Source: Acidobacteriota bacterium (GTDB taxonomy: Bacteria > Acidobacteriota > Terriglobia > Bryobacterales > Bryobacteraceae). From it: a DNA stretch of 59,519 nucleotides. Positions 1 through 8,744 of this stretch are shown piece by piece. A model generated the notes under the pieces. That model was not told where the DNA came from and searched no databases. It saw nothing but the letters and a program-made list of their open reading frames with translations. The first letter of the stretch is position 1. Each line of letters opens with the position of its first letter. A program made the position numbers and the translations under genes. The stretch lies in NCBI GenBank assembly GCA_005808475.1, contig SYLY01000171.1, positions 1 through 59,519 of the forward strand. The letters are read 5' to 3'.

Positions 1-1
1 G

Positions 2-676
2 ATGGGCGGCATGCAGGTGCTCGAATGGGCCGTGGCCTTTCCCGACGCCGTCGCCTCGGCGATTCCCATCGCCACCACCGCGCGCCACTCGGCCATGCAG
101 ATCGCGTTCAACGAGGTCGGCCGCCAGGCGGTTATGTTCGATCAGGCCTGGAACGGCGGCGACTACTACGGATCGGCCCCGCCCGGGCGTGGACTCTCCG
201 TCGCGCGGATGGTCGGCCATATCACCTACATGAGCGACGAGTCCATGCGCGAAAAGTTCGGCCGCCGTCTCCGCGACCGCGACAAGTTCGGCTTCGACTT
301 CGGCGTAGACTTCGAGGTGGAAAGCTATCTCCGCTATCGCGGCAACCAGTTCGTCGACCGCTTCGACGCGAATTCGTACCTCTACATCACCAAGGCCATG
401 GACTACTTCGATCTCAGCCAGGGCTTCCCCTCGTTGGGCGCGTCTTTCGAGCGGGCGAAGGCCCGCTTCCTGGTGATCAGCTTCACGTCGGACTGGCTGT
501 ATCCCACCTACCAATCGCTCGAGATCGTCAACGCGCTACGCAGCCGCAATCGCGACGTCGCCTTCTGCGAACTGCCTTCCAACTACGGCCACGACGCGTT
601 CCTGGTGGAAGTGGGCGAGCAATCGGAGATGGTCCGCGGGTTCCTGGCCCAGACGCTGAAGCAGGAAACCCGATGA
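2..676 (+). CDS. metX: Homoserine O-acetyltransferase MetX, C-terminal part (5' end outside window)
   Basis: Alpha/beta-hydrolase-fold acyltransferase that acetylates (in some members succinylates) L-homoserine, the first committed step of methionine synthesis in the cytoplasm. The window starts inside the nucleophile elbow: the first residues read MGGMQVLEW, which in MetX directly follow the catalytic Ser. The remaining catalytic residues are visible: Asp in SDWLYP (about residue 164 of this fragment) and His in YGHDAFL (about 197). The visible 224 residues are about 60% of a typical 370-residue MetX. The stop overlaps the metW start by 4 bp (ATGA), the usual metX-metW arrangement. The true start is upstream of the window, so the first ATG is not the start. 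Confidence 0.93.
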   Translation: MGGMQVLEWAVAFPDAVASAIPIATTARHSAMQIAFNEVGRQAVMFDQAWNGGDYYGSAPPGRGLSVARMVGHITYMSDESMREKFGRRLRDRDKFGFDFGVDFEVESYLRYRGNQFVDRFDANSYLYITKAMDYFDLSQGFPSLGASFERAKARFLVISFTSDWLYPTYQSLEIVNALRSRNRDVAFCELPSNYGHDAFLVEVGEQSEMVRGFLAQTLKQETR

Positions 677-1278
677 CGCTCGTCCACCAGGTGCTCGGCC
701 GCGGCGACTACGCGATGATCGGCGGCATTGTGGAGCCCGGTTCGCGCGTGCTTGATCTCGGGTGTGGCGAAGCGGACCTGCTGCAGTGGCTCGCCGAGAA
801 CAAGAACGTGCAGGCGCGGGGCGTGGAGATCGACGGCGTGAAGGTCCAGCGTGCCATAGCCCGCGGAGTCTCCGTCTACCAGGGCGACCTCGAGAACAGC
901 CTGTCGGATTACCCCGACGGCGCATTCGACTACGTGATCCTCAGCCAGACGCTGCAGCAGGTGCTGCATCCACTACGCGTGTTGGGCGAAATGCTGCGCG
1001 TAGGCCGCCACGGCATCGTCGCCTTCCCGAACTTCGGCCACTGGCGCGTTCGATGGTCCCACATGGTGAGCGGCCGATCGCCGCGCACGGAGCTGTTCCC
1101 GTTCGATTGGTACGATTCACCCAACCTTCACTTCCTGACGGTGGAGGATTTCGAGGAACTGGCGGCGAAGCAGAAGTGGCTGCTGGAGCGGCGCACCTTC
1201 ATGTCGGGCCTGAAGGAAGTGACCTGGGCGCCGAACCTGATGGCGGAAATCGCGGTCTTTCTGTTCCGCAGGCCGTAA
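673..1278 (+). CDS. metW: Methionine biosynthesis protein MetW
   Basis: 201-residue SAM-binding-fold protein that pairs with MetX in many bacteria that make methionine through acylhomoserine; it is thought to be needed for MetX function rather than being a proven methyltransferase. The SAM-type glycine motif VLDLGCGE lies at about residues 26-33. The motifs LSQTLQQV and AFPNFGHWRVR in the middle and the end of the protein are characteristic of MetW. The ATG at 673 overlaps the metX stop, so translation is probably coupled. A much longer reading frame extends upstream but only reads through metX out of frame, so I chose the ATG at 673. Confidence 0.93.
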   Translation: MTLVHQVLGRGDYAMIGGIVEPGSRVLDLGCGEADLLQWLAENKNVQARGVEIDGVKVQRAIARGVSVYQGDLENSLSDYPDGAFDYVILSQTLQQVLHPLRVLGEMLRVGRHGIVAFPNFGHWRVRWSHMVSGRSPRTELFPFDWYDSPNLHFLTVEDFEELAAKQKWLLERRTFMSGLKEVTWAPNLMAEIAVFLFRRP

Positions 1279-1286
1279 GCCGCGGG

Positions 1287-3968
1287 TTACGGACGGCGGT
1301 GCTGCTCCCGGAGCACCTTCGGATCGTCCATGGCCGGGCCCGGCTTCGGATCCATCGGCTCGCGCGCCTTCGACGGATCGAACAGCTCCGGATGCGCCGG
1401 ACGCACCTGATACGGCGTGAAGTCCGGCTCCGCCGCGAAGATCCCGGAAAGGTCCGCCGCCGCTGCGTCGTACAGATTCAGCGGGGGCAGGCGCAGCAGG
1501 CCGAGCGCGGTCTTCAGCAGGCTCGGGAAGCTCGCGTTGGTCTTCGAAACGTGGTTCCGGCGGGCGTAAGGAGAGATTGCGAGGAACACCGTGCGATGCG
1601 AGTCCACGTGGTCGACGCCGCCCTGCGCATCGTCCTCGGTGACCAGAATCGCCATCCTTGGCCAAGCCTGGGTGTGTGACAGGTAGTCCACAATCCGGCC
1701 CAAAGCGTAATCGTTATCGGCGACGAAGCTGGCGTCGAACGGATAGCCGTCGTCGGGCCGCGCGGCGGCCATGTGATCGTTCGGCAGGTGGATGTACAGC
1801 AACTTGGGTATCGGCTTGCCCGGCTTGACGTACAGCGCGTCCATCTCGCGGATGAATTGGTCGGCCCGGAACTGATCTGGAATATTCATGTTGTAGTTTG
1901 GATATTCCCGCGAGGTATTCCGGTAGAGCGGATCGGGCATCGGAACGTTGGTCGGGTAGCGAGCGCCGGTGGGCTTCAACCCCTGGCCCTCGTCCGCGCC
2001 GGCGAGTTCGAACCCCTCGCCGAAATTGCGAAACGTCACGCCGTGCCGGTCCAGATGATGCCACAGCGCCCCGGCCTCCAACTGCTCTTCGGGGTGGACG
2101 CTCGAGTTTGACTGGGCGAACAGCCGCCGCCCGGGCGCCGCCGTCAGCCGGAAGTCCTTCTGCCCCCCGTAAGCGGCCATTAGCGTAGACTCGGTCCACG
2201 CGTTCGGGTAGGACCCCACCAACCAGTGGTGTCCGTCGACGCTGACCTCGGAATCGGCGTGGAAGTTGTCGCTGAACGCGAACCTCTCGCCCAGCGCGTG
2301 GTGGTTCGGCGTCACGTTGACGTTCCGAAGCGCGAACCGCTGTTGCAGTTGACCCCGCCGCGGCATGACGTAGCCACGCCGGCCAAGGCGCGCCAGATCG
2401 GGGATGCCCTCCACCGGTCCATTGGCGGCTCGCTCGATGTAGCCGAACACCTCGTCGAAGGTGCGGTTCTCTTTGACGATGATGACGACATGCTCGATCC
2501 CGGCCGGGTACTCCGGAGTCGACGATGCAACCTCGACGAGCCCCGCGTTTTCGAGCACGGCCTGGGTGAGTTTGGGGATCTCGGCAAGGTCCGGCAACGG
2601 GAAAGCGATCACCGAACCGCGCCGCCGCTCGCCCTGGAAGCTGCCGGGTTCGGGTCCCCGCCGGGTGGCGTTCGGTCCGGTCCCGTGGCCCTTGGCACAC
2701 GCGACCCACGCGCCCCCTTCGCTTACTACGATTCTCGTAGGAAACCATGCGACGGGAAGATGGCCGAGCACCCGCAGGGTCTGGATATCGATCACGCCGA
2801 CGGCGTTGATTCCCGCTTCGGCCACCAGCAACCAGCCGGTATCCGGGTCGAACGCGAGCCCGATAGGCAGCACGCCCCGAAGGTGCTCTAGTTTCGGTAT
2901 GCGTAGCGGGATCTCCTTCTCTACCTCGAGCGAAAGGGCCGACACGACGGTGATGGAGTCGTTGTGTCCGTTCGACACGAAGATACGGTCGCCGGCCGCC
3001 AGGATTCCAGACGGACTGGAGCCTCCCGCCGAGCGCTCGCCGAAGGGAAGTCCGGTGCGCACGAACTTCAGCACCTTCATGGCGGAGGGGTCGGCAATAT
3101 CTACTACTGCGATAGAATTCGACTCCACAACGTTCGGGTCCCCGAGTCCGGGTACGCTCACCGTCCGTCCGGACGCGTCCTGCCTCGCCGCCCCGTCGCG
3201 CGCCTCCGGCGAGGGGAATCCAAAGGCGGGAAACGGCAGTCCGGTTTCGCGAATCCTCCGGAGATCGGCGCCCGGAACCGGCTTGTACTCGAACATTCCG
3301 ATGTTCGCCACGTAGGCTCGCGTACCGTCCGGGGATAGAGCCAGGGAAAAAGGAAGCCGACCGACTCGCACCGATCCGATCAGGCGCCTCTTGTCGGCGT
3401 CGATCGAGACGAGCCGGAAGTTGGCTTGATCCAGCACATAGACCACTTTAGCCGCAGGATCATAGGCGAGGTCGCCCGTGTAGCTGTCGCGGAACTCGCG
3501 ATCGTCCACCGAGACGGCGCCCTTCTTCGAGCCGCTCCGGGCGTCTAGCAGCCGGACACGCCCCGAATTCCCTTCCGCCGCCCAGAGGTTCTGGTTGTCG
3601 GAGAAGGCCAACCCCATGAAAACGCTGCGCCAGTCGGCGTCGTCATCTCCGGTCTCCTCCTCCTTGTTCTTTGGCGCCACCAGGCTCTTCACGCGAGAGC
3701 CGGTCTTGGGGTCGCGCTCGATTACCGTCACAGCGTACCGGTTGGGTCCGCCGTCCGCGGTCGCGATCAGACGCCCGTTGCGGCTCATCGCGATTCCAAA
3801 GGGTCCGGGCCCTGTGGGGTACTGCTTGCCCAAAGGGGTCAGCATACGCCCACCGGGGAGGATGGAGGTAGCGCCTGGCCGCCGAGCCGGAGGCCGCGTA
3901 CCGGCCGGTGGCGTGAAGTCGGCCGCGATGGTGATCGTAGTTAGAACGAAAAGGACAACCAGTGGCAT
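1287..3968 (-). CDS. Secreted bifunctional YncE-like beta-propeller / phosphoesterase (PF04185-type) protein
   Basis: 893-residue exported protein. It has an N-terminal signal peptide (MPLVVLFVLTTITIAADF). Roughly residues 45-450 form a repeated beta-propeller of the YncE/40-residue type, with recurring blades such as LALSPDGTRAYVAN and GLAFDPDTGWLLVAEAG. From about residue 490 it becomes an alkaline-phosphatase-superfamily phosphoesterase: HVVIIVKENRTFDEVFGY is the classic N-terminal signature, followed by DNFHADSEVSVDGHHW and TEDDAQGGVDHVDSHRT. The family contains acid phosphatases and phospholipases C; the substrate cannot be told. It lies 37 bp downstream of the OmpA-domain pair on the same strand and might be cotranscribed. 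The fusion is common in Acidobacteria as far as I recall. Confidence 0.87.
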   Translation of the reverse strand: MPLVVLFVLTTITIAADFTPPAGTRPPARRPGATSILPGGRMLTPLGKQYPTGPGPFGIAMSRNGRLIATADGGPNRYAVTVIERDPKTGSRVKSLVAPKNKEEETGDDDADWRSVFMGLAFSDNQNLWAAEGNSGRVRLLDARSGSKKGAVSVDDREFRDSYTGDLAYDPAAKVVYVLDQANFRLVSIDADKRRLIGSVRVGRLPFSLALSPDGTRAYVANIGMFEYKPVPGADLRRIRETGLPFPAFGFPSPEARDGAARQDASGRTVSVPGLGDPNVVESNSIAVVDIADPSAMKVLKFVRTGLPFGERSAGGSSPSGILAAGDRIFVSNGHNDSITVVSALSLEVEKEIPLRIPKLEHLRGVLPIGLAFDPDTGWLLVAEAGINAVGVIDIQTLRVLGHLPVAWFPTRIVVSEGGAWVACAKGHGTGPNATRRGPEPGSFQGERRRGSVIAFPLPDLAEIPKLTQAVLENAGLVEVASSTPEYPAGIEHVVIIVKENRTFDEVFGYIERAANGPVEGIPDLARLGRRGYVMPRRGQLQQRFALRNVNVTPNHHALGERFAFSDNFHADSEVSVDGHHWLVGSYPNAWTESTLMAAYGGQKDFRLTAAPGRRLFAQSNSSVHPEEQLEAGALWHHLDRHGVTFRNFGEGFELAGADEGQGLKPTGARYPTNVPMPDPLYRNTSREYPNYNMNIPDQFRADQFIREMDALYVKPGKPIPKLLYIHLPNDHMAAARPDDGYPFDASFVADNDYALGRIVDYLSHTQAWPRMAILVTEDDAQGGVDHVDSHRTVFLAISPYARRNHVSKTNASFPSLLKTALGLLRLPPLNLYDAAAADLSGIFAAEPDFTPYQVRPAHPELFDPSKAREPMDPKPGPAMDDPKVLREQHRRP

Positions 3969-4005
3969 GTGCGCTCTTCCCTGGGAATCGGGAGATCGCT
4001 ACCAA

Positions 4006-5508
4006 TCATAACTTGCCGTTGCGCGCGATGCCTCTCGCGGCGAGCATTTCCGTGCACACTCGCAGCTCGACCCGGCGGTTCGACTGCCGTCCCTCTGGCG
4101 TATTGTTGTCCGCCACAGGTCTCGTCATCCCGCATCCGTGGCTGGTCAACCGGTCGGCGGGAATGCCCCTGTCGACCAAATACTGCCGGACCGCGCCCGC
4201 CCGCCAGCGGGTCAGCTCATAGTTCTGCCAGAAGTCACCCGCGTTGTCGGTGTGGGAAGTGACCTCCACGGGCAGCCCCGGATGCCGCATCAGCAGCATC
4301 GCGACAGCGTCCAGGGCGAACCTGGATACCGGCGCCAGGTCGGCCGTGCCGTCGCGAAAATCGACCCGATTCTCATCCAGCAATTCGTGGAGTTCGCGTT
4401 GCACCGAAACGGGATCGGCAGTTCCATCGCGAACCGGCTCGGCGGTGAGAATAGCGGTTGCTTCGGGCGCGGCGAGTGCTCTCCACCGGGCGATCTCGGC
4501 GTCGCGAGACGCGGTGGCGTCTCTGAGGTTCGCCTCGAGTTCGTGAGTGCGCGCGATGAGGCGGGAGATTTCGGGGTCCTGGGAGCCCCCGGAACCGGCC
4601 GACAGTTCGATCTCTTTGGCGTGCAACGCCGCTTCCAGGCTGTTCGTGCGGCCGCGCCAGTGGGCGCTCTCGCGGTCCCGGTCGGCGATCGCGGCGGCCA
4701 AGGCGGCCTCGAGCTGTCTCGAGTGATTCGTGAGCCGGTCGATCTCCGCGTTCTTCGCGCCGATGGCCTTGGTGAGGCTTCGCTCGGCCTCGGAGAGCTG
4801 CGCCGACAGCGGTTCCAGGGCCTGAACGAACGCGTTCAGGCGCGAGATCTCCTCGGACCGCGACTCGGTCTGAAGCCGCAACGCCTCCAGGGCGGCCTCG
4901 TGATGGAGGAGCATCGCCGTGACACCGTCGTAGTCGGCCTGCTTGGCGGTGAGCTGTGCCTGGAGGGCTCTTTCCATCTCCGCCATGCGGCTGGTCTGAC
5001 GCTCCAGGGAGCTCACCCGGCCGGCGTGGGCAGCCGCCTCGATGTCCTTCTCCTCCAATGCTTTAATGGCCTCGTCGCGGGCCGCCTGCTCGGCGTCGAG
5101 CCTTGGCTCTAACTCGCGGATTCGGGCGACGAGCGAAGCCGCCTCCGTGTCGCGAGCGGCGAGCGCGTGCTTGTAAGACTGCTCCAGGTCGGTGGCGCGA
5201 CCGGCGGCGATCTGCCCAACCTGCTGGAGCTGCTGCCGGAGAGTCTCGATTTCCCGCTCTTTTTCCGCTAGCCTTGTGCGCGCTTCGCTCCGCGCCGCCT
5301 GCGCCTCGTTAGCCGCTTGCTCGAGTATCTGGACCCGGCCACCCGCCATCAGAGACTCGGCTTCCCGGCTCATCAGATCGGCCTGGACTCCGTCGGCGTA
5401 TGCCCGCAATGCCGCCATTTTACGCGAGGAAAGGAGCCGCGAGACGAGGTAGCCGAGCACAAAGGCGATCAGCAGGCACGGAACCCCGTTCCACAGCAAA
5501 TACCACAT
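4006..5508 (-). CDS. Membrane-anchored coiled-coil protein with C-terminal OmpA peptidoglycan-binding domain
   Basis: 500 residues. An N-terminal membrane anchor (LLWNGVPCLLIAFVLGYLVS, about residues 4-23) is followed by a long alpha-helical coiled coil (about 30-350) with alternating Glu/Arg/Ala/Leu heptads, then an OmpA domain (about 380-490). The peptidoglycan-contacting residues are present in HTDNAGDFWQNYELTRWRA (Asp and Arg). The ATG at 5508 is preferred over an upstream start at 5601 because it overlaps the previous gene's TAA as TAATG and leaves the membrane segment near the N-terminus. Topology suggests an inner-membrane anchor, a periplasm-spanning coiled coil and a cell-wall grip, like MotB or TolR/Pal-type linkers. 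No motor or Tol partner is visible here. Confidence 0.82.
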   Translation of the reverse strand: MWYLLWNGVPCLLIAFVLGYLVSRLLSSRKMAALRAYADGVQADLMSREAESLMAGGRVQILEQAANEAQAARSEARTRLAEKEREIETLRQQLQQVGQIAAGRATDLEQSYKHALAARDTEAASLVARIRELEPRLDAEQAARDEAIKALEEKDIEAAAHAGRVSSLERQTSRMAEMERALQAQLTAKQADYDGVTAMLLHHEAALEALRLQTESRSEEISRLNAFVQALEPLSAQLSEAERSLTKAIGAKNAEIDRLTNHSRQLEAALAAAIADRDRESAHWRGRTNSLEAALHAKEIELSAGSGGSQDPEISRLIARTHELEANLRDATASRDAEIARWRALAAPEATAILTAEPVRDGTADPVSVQRELHELLDENRVDFRDGTADLAPVSRFALDAVAMLLMRHPGLPVEVTSHTDNAGDFWQNYELTRWRAGAVRQYLVDRGIPADRLTSHGCGMTRPVADNNTPEGRQSNRRVELRVCTEMLAARGIARNGKL

Positions 5509-6281
5509 TAATAGGATTCCTTGAAGTGAAACTCGATCCGGCGGTTCCGGTGACGGCCTACCGCGGTGTCGTTGCTCGCGACGGGCCGTGACGAGCCCCA
5601 ACCCGCCACCGAAATCCTCGATCGGGCCGCGCCCTTGGAGATGAGGTAGGATCTCACCGACTCGCCCCGAAGTAGGCTCAGCACGACGTTCGCCGCGGGA
5701 TCGCCTTCAGCATCCGTATGGCCCTCGATCGACAGCCGTTGTTCCGGATGCGCGGTGAGCCAGGCGGCGGCGGCATCCAGCCCGGGTAGGCTCGCCCGAG
5801 CGAGCTGAGAACTCGCGGTTTCGAAGCGTACCTCAGGGGCTGGGAAGGCTGCCGACGCTACACTCCTAAAAGGGGACTCCTGCTCACCCACTCGAGCCGT
5901 AGTGGCGGACTCGTGGATCCGAACCTGAACACTCCGCACACCCCACACCTTTTGAACCGCCCAAATCGCGGCCTCACTGACTTGGGGGGAAGATTTTGAC
6001 CCGATGAGGGTGACGTCCAGGCCATCCAGTAACATCGGTCCGGCGTGGATCCCCGCGCCTTCAAGCGCTGCAACGGACCTATAATGAATGTCTTCGCTCA
6101 TGCGCGCCATCGTGTGGCGGACGCAAACCGCCAAAGCGAGCACGGTCAGGAAAGTCAGGAGCGACAGGAGGTGCTGGGAGGAAGGTGGCCCCTTTTGGGG
6201 GTATTTCGCCGCCCTAGCGGAAGACGGCGCTGTCTCCACGATGTGGGTACGCCAGCGGATCCGAACGACGACGCGAGCCAC
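5508..6281 (-). CDS. OmpA-family protein with transmembrane anchor and BON-like domain
   Basis: About 257 residues from a GTG at 6281; the exact start is uncertain. A single transmembrane segment (LLSLLTFLTVLALAVCVRH, about 38-56) precedes a region resembling a BON domain (VTLIGSKSSPQVSEAAIWA, about 85-105). The C-terminal OmpA domain (about 150-255) keeps the Asp and Arg of HTDAEGDPAANVVLSLLRG and ends with NRRIEFHF. This TM-BON-OmpA order recalls ArfA/OmpATb of mycobacteria and similar proteins elsewhere. It is translationally coupled to the coiled-coil OmpA protein downstream (TAATG), so the two probably work together in the envelope, perhaps at the peptidoglycan. Function is inferred from domains only. 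Confidence 0.75.
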   Translation of the reverse strand: MARVVVRIRWRTHIVETAPSSARAAKYPQKGPPSSQHLLSLLTFLTVLALAVCVRHTMARMSEDIHYRSVAALEGAGIHAGPMLLDGLDVTLIGSKSSPQVSEAAIWAVQKVWGVRSVQVRIHESATTARVGEQESPFRSVASAAFPAPEVRFETASSQLARASLPGLDAAAAWLTAHPEQRLSIEGHTDAEGDPAANVVLSLLRGESVRSYLISKGAARSRISVAGWGSSRPVASNDTAVGRHRNRRIEFHFKESY

Positions 6282-6501
6282 TCAGATGATTCTCTGGTAC
6301 CAAGACTACCACATGGTCGTACTGGCCGTAAATAGCTTTTTTACATGAACTTAAGGTAATACGTACGCAATTCATCGGTCCCGGGCCCGAGGTCGCCCGC
6401 TTGTCTCCCGGCCGCCGCTATGACAGCCAGCGGACAGCCCGTTGTCTCGAGTACCGGACTTCATAGGATCAGGAATCGCCCGAATCCACTACGATTGCAG
6501 T
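6282..6501. other. Intergenic region upstream of the OmpA pair
   Basis: 220 bp between the convergent end of the amidohydrolase gene and the start of the OmpA pair (both on the minus strand). It contains a short AT-richer stretch (6330-6370) that could hold the promoter for the OmpA genes, and an imperfect palindrome at 6305-6320 (ACTACCAC/ATGGTCGT). I see no gene or RNA. Confidence 0.4.
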
Positions 6502-7776
6502 TTACGAGCGTTGCCCCGCCGTCCGTCCCGCCTTGACGATCCCTCCTTGCATCACCGCGAGGAACCGGGAGCGGTCCTCCAGAATCGAGATGTCGGACAG
6601 CGGATCTCCGTCCACCACCAGGACATCGGCGAGTTTCCCCGCCTCGAGTGAGCCGATTTCCCGCTCCCGCCCCATCACTTCCGCGCCGCCGAGGGTGGCG
6701 CATCGCAGCGTTTCGAGCGGTGTGAACCCGGCGTCCTGCACGAAAAACGTCAGCTCCTTGGCGTACGTTCCGTGCGGCGTCCACGCGAACCCATAGTCCC
6801 CTCCCAGGCCCATCCGCCCACCCGCTTTCAGGATCATGCGTGCGCTCTCTACCCCTGCTTCGAGTGTCTCCTTGTGGCCATCCACCACGGCTTGCGACAT
6901 GCCGATCGACGGGCCGAGTTCCACGCTGGCCTTCTCGAACTGCAGCGCGCACACGACCGGAGTACGCCGTTGCATGAGCAGGTCGAGCGCTTCCGGGTCC
7001 ATGAAGGTGGCATGCTCGATGGTGTCGTAGCCGGCGCGGAGCGCGTTCTTGATCCCCAGATTCGCCCGGCAATGTCCGGTCACTTTCAGCTTATGGTTAT
7101 GCGCGGTTTGTACGACGGCGTGCATCTCCTCGAACGTCATGCACAACGTGTGGTGGTCGTTCCAATCCGGGGACGCCGCGTCGCCAGTGGGGTAGGTTTT
7201 CACCCATTCGACGCCATCTTTCACCAATTTGCGGACAGCGGCGCGTGCCTCGACGGGTCCGTTGACGAGCAGGACCAGCCCCTCCATCCCGATTCTGCGG
7301 AAATCGGGGTTCCAGTCCATCAGTCCGCCGACGCCGCAGATCTCGCGTCCGCTGGCGGCGAGGCGCGGTCCCAAGGCGAGGTCCTCCTCGATTGCTTTTT
7401 TCAGCCAGACGTCGATATTGAACAGACTGCCGCCGCTACGAGCCGCCGTGTACCCGCATTCGAGAGCGAGCTTGCAATTGTTCGCGGCCAGCAACGTCAC
7501 GTACTCGACCGGATACTTGATGTCGAGGTCCTCGAGCGCGGCGACATTAAAGTAGGTGGGATGGTAGTGCGCTTCGATCAGCCCAGGCAGGATCGTGCCG
7601 CCGCGGGCGTCGATCAAGCGCTCGTCCGGCTGCGGGGCGGGGGCCCCAACCGCGGGACCCACATACGCGATTCTTCCGTCTTCGACGATCAGCGTGGCGT
7701 TTGGCACGGCCGGTGCTCCCGTGCCGTCGATCAACTGGCCGTTGCCGATGCGGGTGATTCCAGTGGCGAGTTTCAT
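6502..7776 (-). CDS. Amidohydrolase-family metallohydrolase (imidazolonepropionase/prolidase-like)
   Basis: 424-residue TIM-barrel metal-dependent hydrolase. Visible metal ligands: HxH in GLIEAHYHPT (H70, H72), a probable carbamylated Lys in EWVKTYPTGD, His in VTGHCRANLG and DTIEHATFMD, and Asp in LGGDYGFAW. The N-terminal small beta domain (IGNGQLIDGTGAP...LIVEDGRI) and the C-terminal GSLEAGKLADVLVVDGDPL are standard for the family. No signal peptide is seen, so it is probably cytoplasmic. The start at 7776 was chosen because it overlaps the stop of the alpha/beta hydrolase by 4 bp (ATGA). Substrate unknown; members cleave amides, cyclic ureas or dipeptides. The paired hydrolase suggests both act on one small-molecule route. 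Confidence 0.85.
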   Translation of the reverse strand: MKLATGITRIGNGQLIDGTGAPAVPNATLIVEDGRIAYVGPAVGAPAPQPDERLIDARGGTILPGLIEAHYHPTYFNVAALEDLDIKYPVEYVTLLAANNCKLALECGYTAARSGGSLFNIDVWLKKAIEEDLALGPRLAASGREICGVGGLMDWNPDFRRIGMEGLVLLVNGPVEARAAVRKLVKDGVEWVKTYPTGDAASPDWNDHHTLCMTFEEMHAVVQTAHNHKLKVTGHCRANLGIKNALRAGYDTIEHATFMDPEALDLLMQRRTPVVCALQFEKASVELGPSIGMSQAVVDGHKETLEAGVESARMILKAGGRMGLGGDYGFAWTPHGTYAKELTFFVQDAGFTPLETLRCATLGGAEVMGREREIGSLEAGKLADVLVVDGDPLSDISILEDRSRFLAVMQGGIVKAGRTAGQRS

Positions 7777-8549
7777 AGAGTCAAGAGGAACGCGTGAAGG
7801 TGGCGCAACAATGTCTGGGTGTCGAGCCAGTGCGCCTGATGGCCGATTCCCTGAAGATGCACCAGCGTACAGTCGGCCGCGGCGGCCGACACACGAGCCG
7901 CGTCCTCGGGGGTCAACATTCCGCCGGCCGCCGGATCGGACTGGAGCAGCAGGATCGGGCATGCGATGCGCCGGAAGGTGTCCTCGAGGTCGAACCCTTG
8001 GAGCCATTCCCCAATGACGATGGGATCGAGTACGGCGGGGTCCAGGTAGCTCAGGCAGCGGGCCATGAAGCGGATGGTCGAGGCGTCCCGGACCGCGCCG
8101 ATAACCTTTGACAACCCGCGCGGATCGAAGGGACGTCCGGCGAAGGGCTTCAGGGACGCGAAGTAGGGCTGCATGCCGCTGCCGGCAATCCGCGCACCCA
8201 TTGTCTCGAACGGCGGATCCTCGAGGACGAGCGCCCGGACGCGCTCCGGGGTCTGAGCCGCCGCTACCGCCGCCACCATCGCTCCCAGCGAATGCCCGTA
8301 GATCACCGCCGGAGCGGAAACGCGCTCCTCGAGGTATTCGACGACGGGGCTCGCGTAGTCCACCACGCGATACCGGTTGGCGCGGGGTGAATCGCCATGC
8401 CCGGCGTGGTCCACTCCATGGACCTCCCAGGCGCGTTCCAGATCCGCCAGCAAGGGGGTAAAGCAGCGGTGGGACCGGATCACGCCGTGGAGCAGCACCA
8501 TCGGGAGCCCGTTGGACGGGCCCCTGCGCGAGTAGAGCATTATTGGCAT
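7773..8549 (-). CDS. Alpha/beta-fold hydrolase
   Basis: 258-residue alpha/beta hydrolase. The oxyanion motif MVLLHGVIRSH (about 17-27), the nucleophile elbow GHSLGA (Ser at about 87) and the catalytic His in GIGHQAHW near the C-terminus are all present. A variable cap lies at about 125-200. No signal peptide, so probably cytoplasmic. It is the upstream member of a two-gene operon with the amidohydrolase (4 bp overlap). The family is too broad to assign a substrate; esterase, lactonase and C-C hydrolase activities are all possible. Confidence 0.85.
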   Translation of the reverse strand: MPIMLYSRRGPSNGLPMVLLHGVIRSHRCFTPLLADLERAWEVHGVDHAGHGDSPRANRYRVVDYASPVVEYLEERVSAPAVIYGHSLGAMVAAVAAAQTPERVRALVLEDPPFETMGARIAGSGMQPYFASLKPFAGRPFDPRGLSKVIGAVRDASTIRFMARCLSYLDPAVLDPIVIGEWLQGFDLEDTFRRIACPILLLQSDPAAGGMLTPEDAARVSAAAADCTLVHLQGIGHQAHWLDTQTLLRHLHAFLLTL

Positions 8550-8635
8550 TCTATCGCGTCGAAATGCCTGGTTCGCCCCTTGGTTCCGCGACTCGCCGGG
8601 TTTGTTTCGAAAAAGTAGCCGCCTGATTCACGGGC

Positions 8636-8644
8636 TGCTACAAT
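8636..8644 (+). promoter_or_regulatory. Candidate extended -10 promoter (TGCTACAAT) for receptor 1
   Basis: An extended -10 (TGn + TACAAT) lies about 100 bp before the receptor 1 start in the gap between divergent genes. No good -35 is seen at 17 bp. A second TACAAT at 8737-8742 sits almost on the start codon and is less likely to be used. GGGGG at 8732-8736 could act as the ribosome binding site. Confidence 0.35.
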
Positions 8645-8744
8645 CCGACTAGGGGAAAGGGTCTCGCGCATAGAATTGCCAGGGGAGCAAGCTATTGCGG
8701 CGGTACCCGCCTAATTTGCAACCCGCATTGTGGGGGTACAATCC

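Noticed and set aside
6305..6320. Palindrome ACTACCAC/ATGGTCGT as an operator
   Set aside because: Imperfect and single; no second copy or regulator gene nearby to support it.
8716..8742. TTGCAA-15-TACAAT promoter for receptor 1
   Set aside because: Spacing of 15 bp is short and the -10 ends 2 bp before the start codon; the box at 8636-8644 is more plausible.
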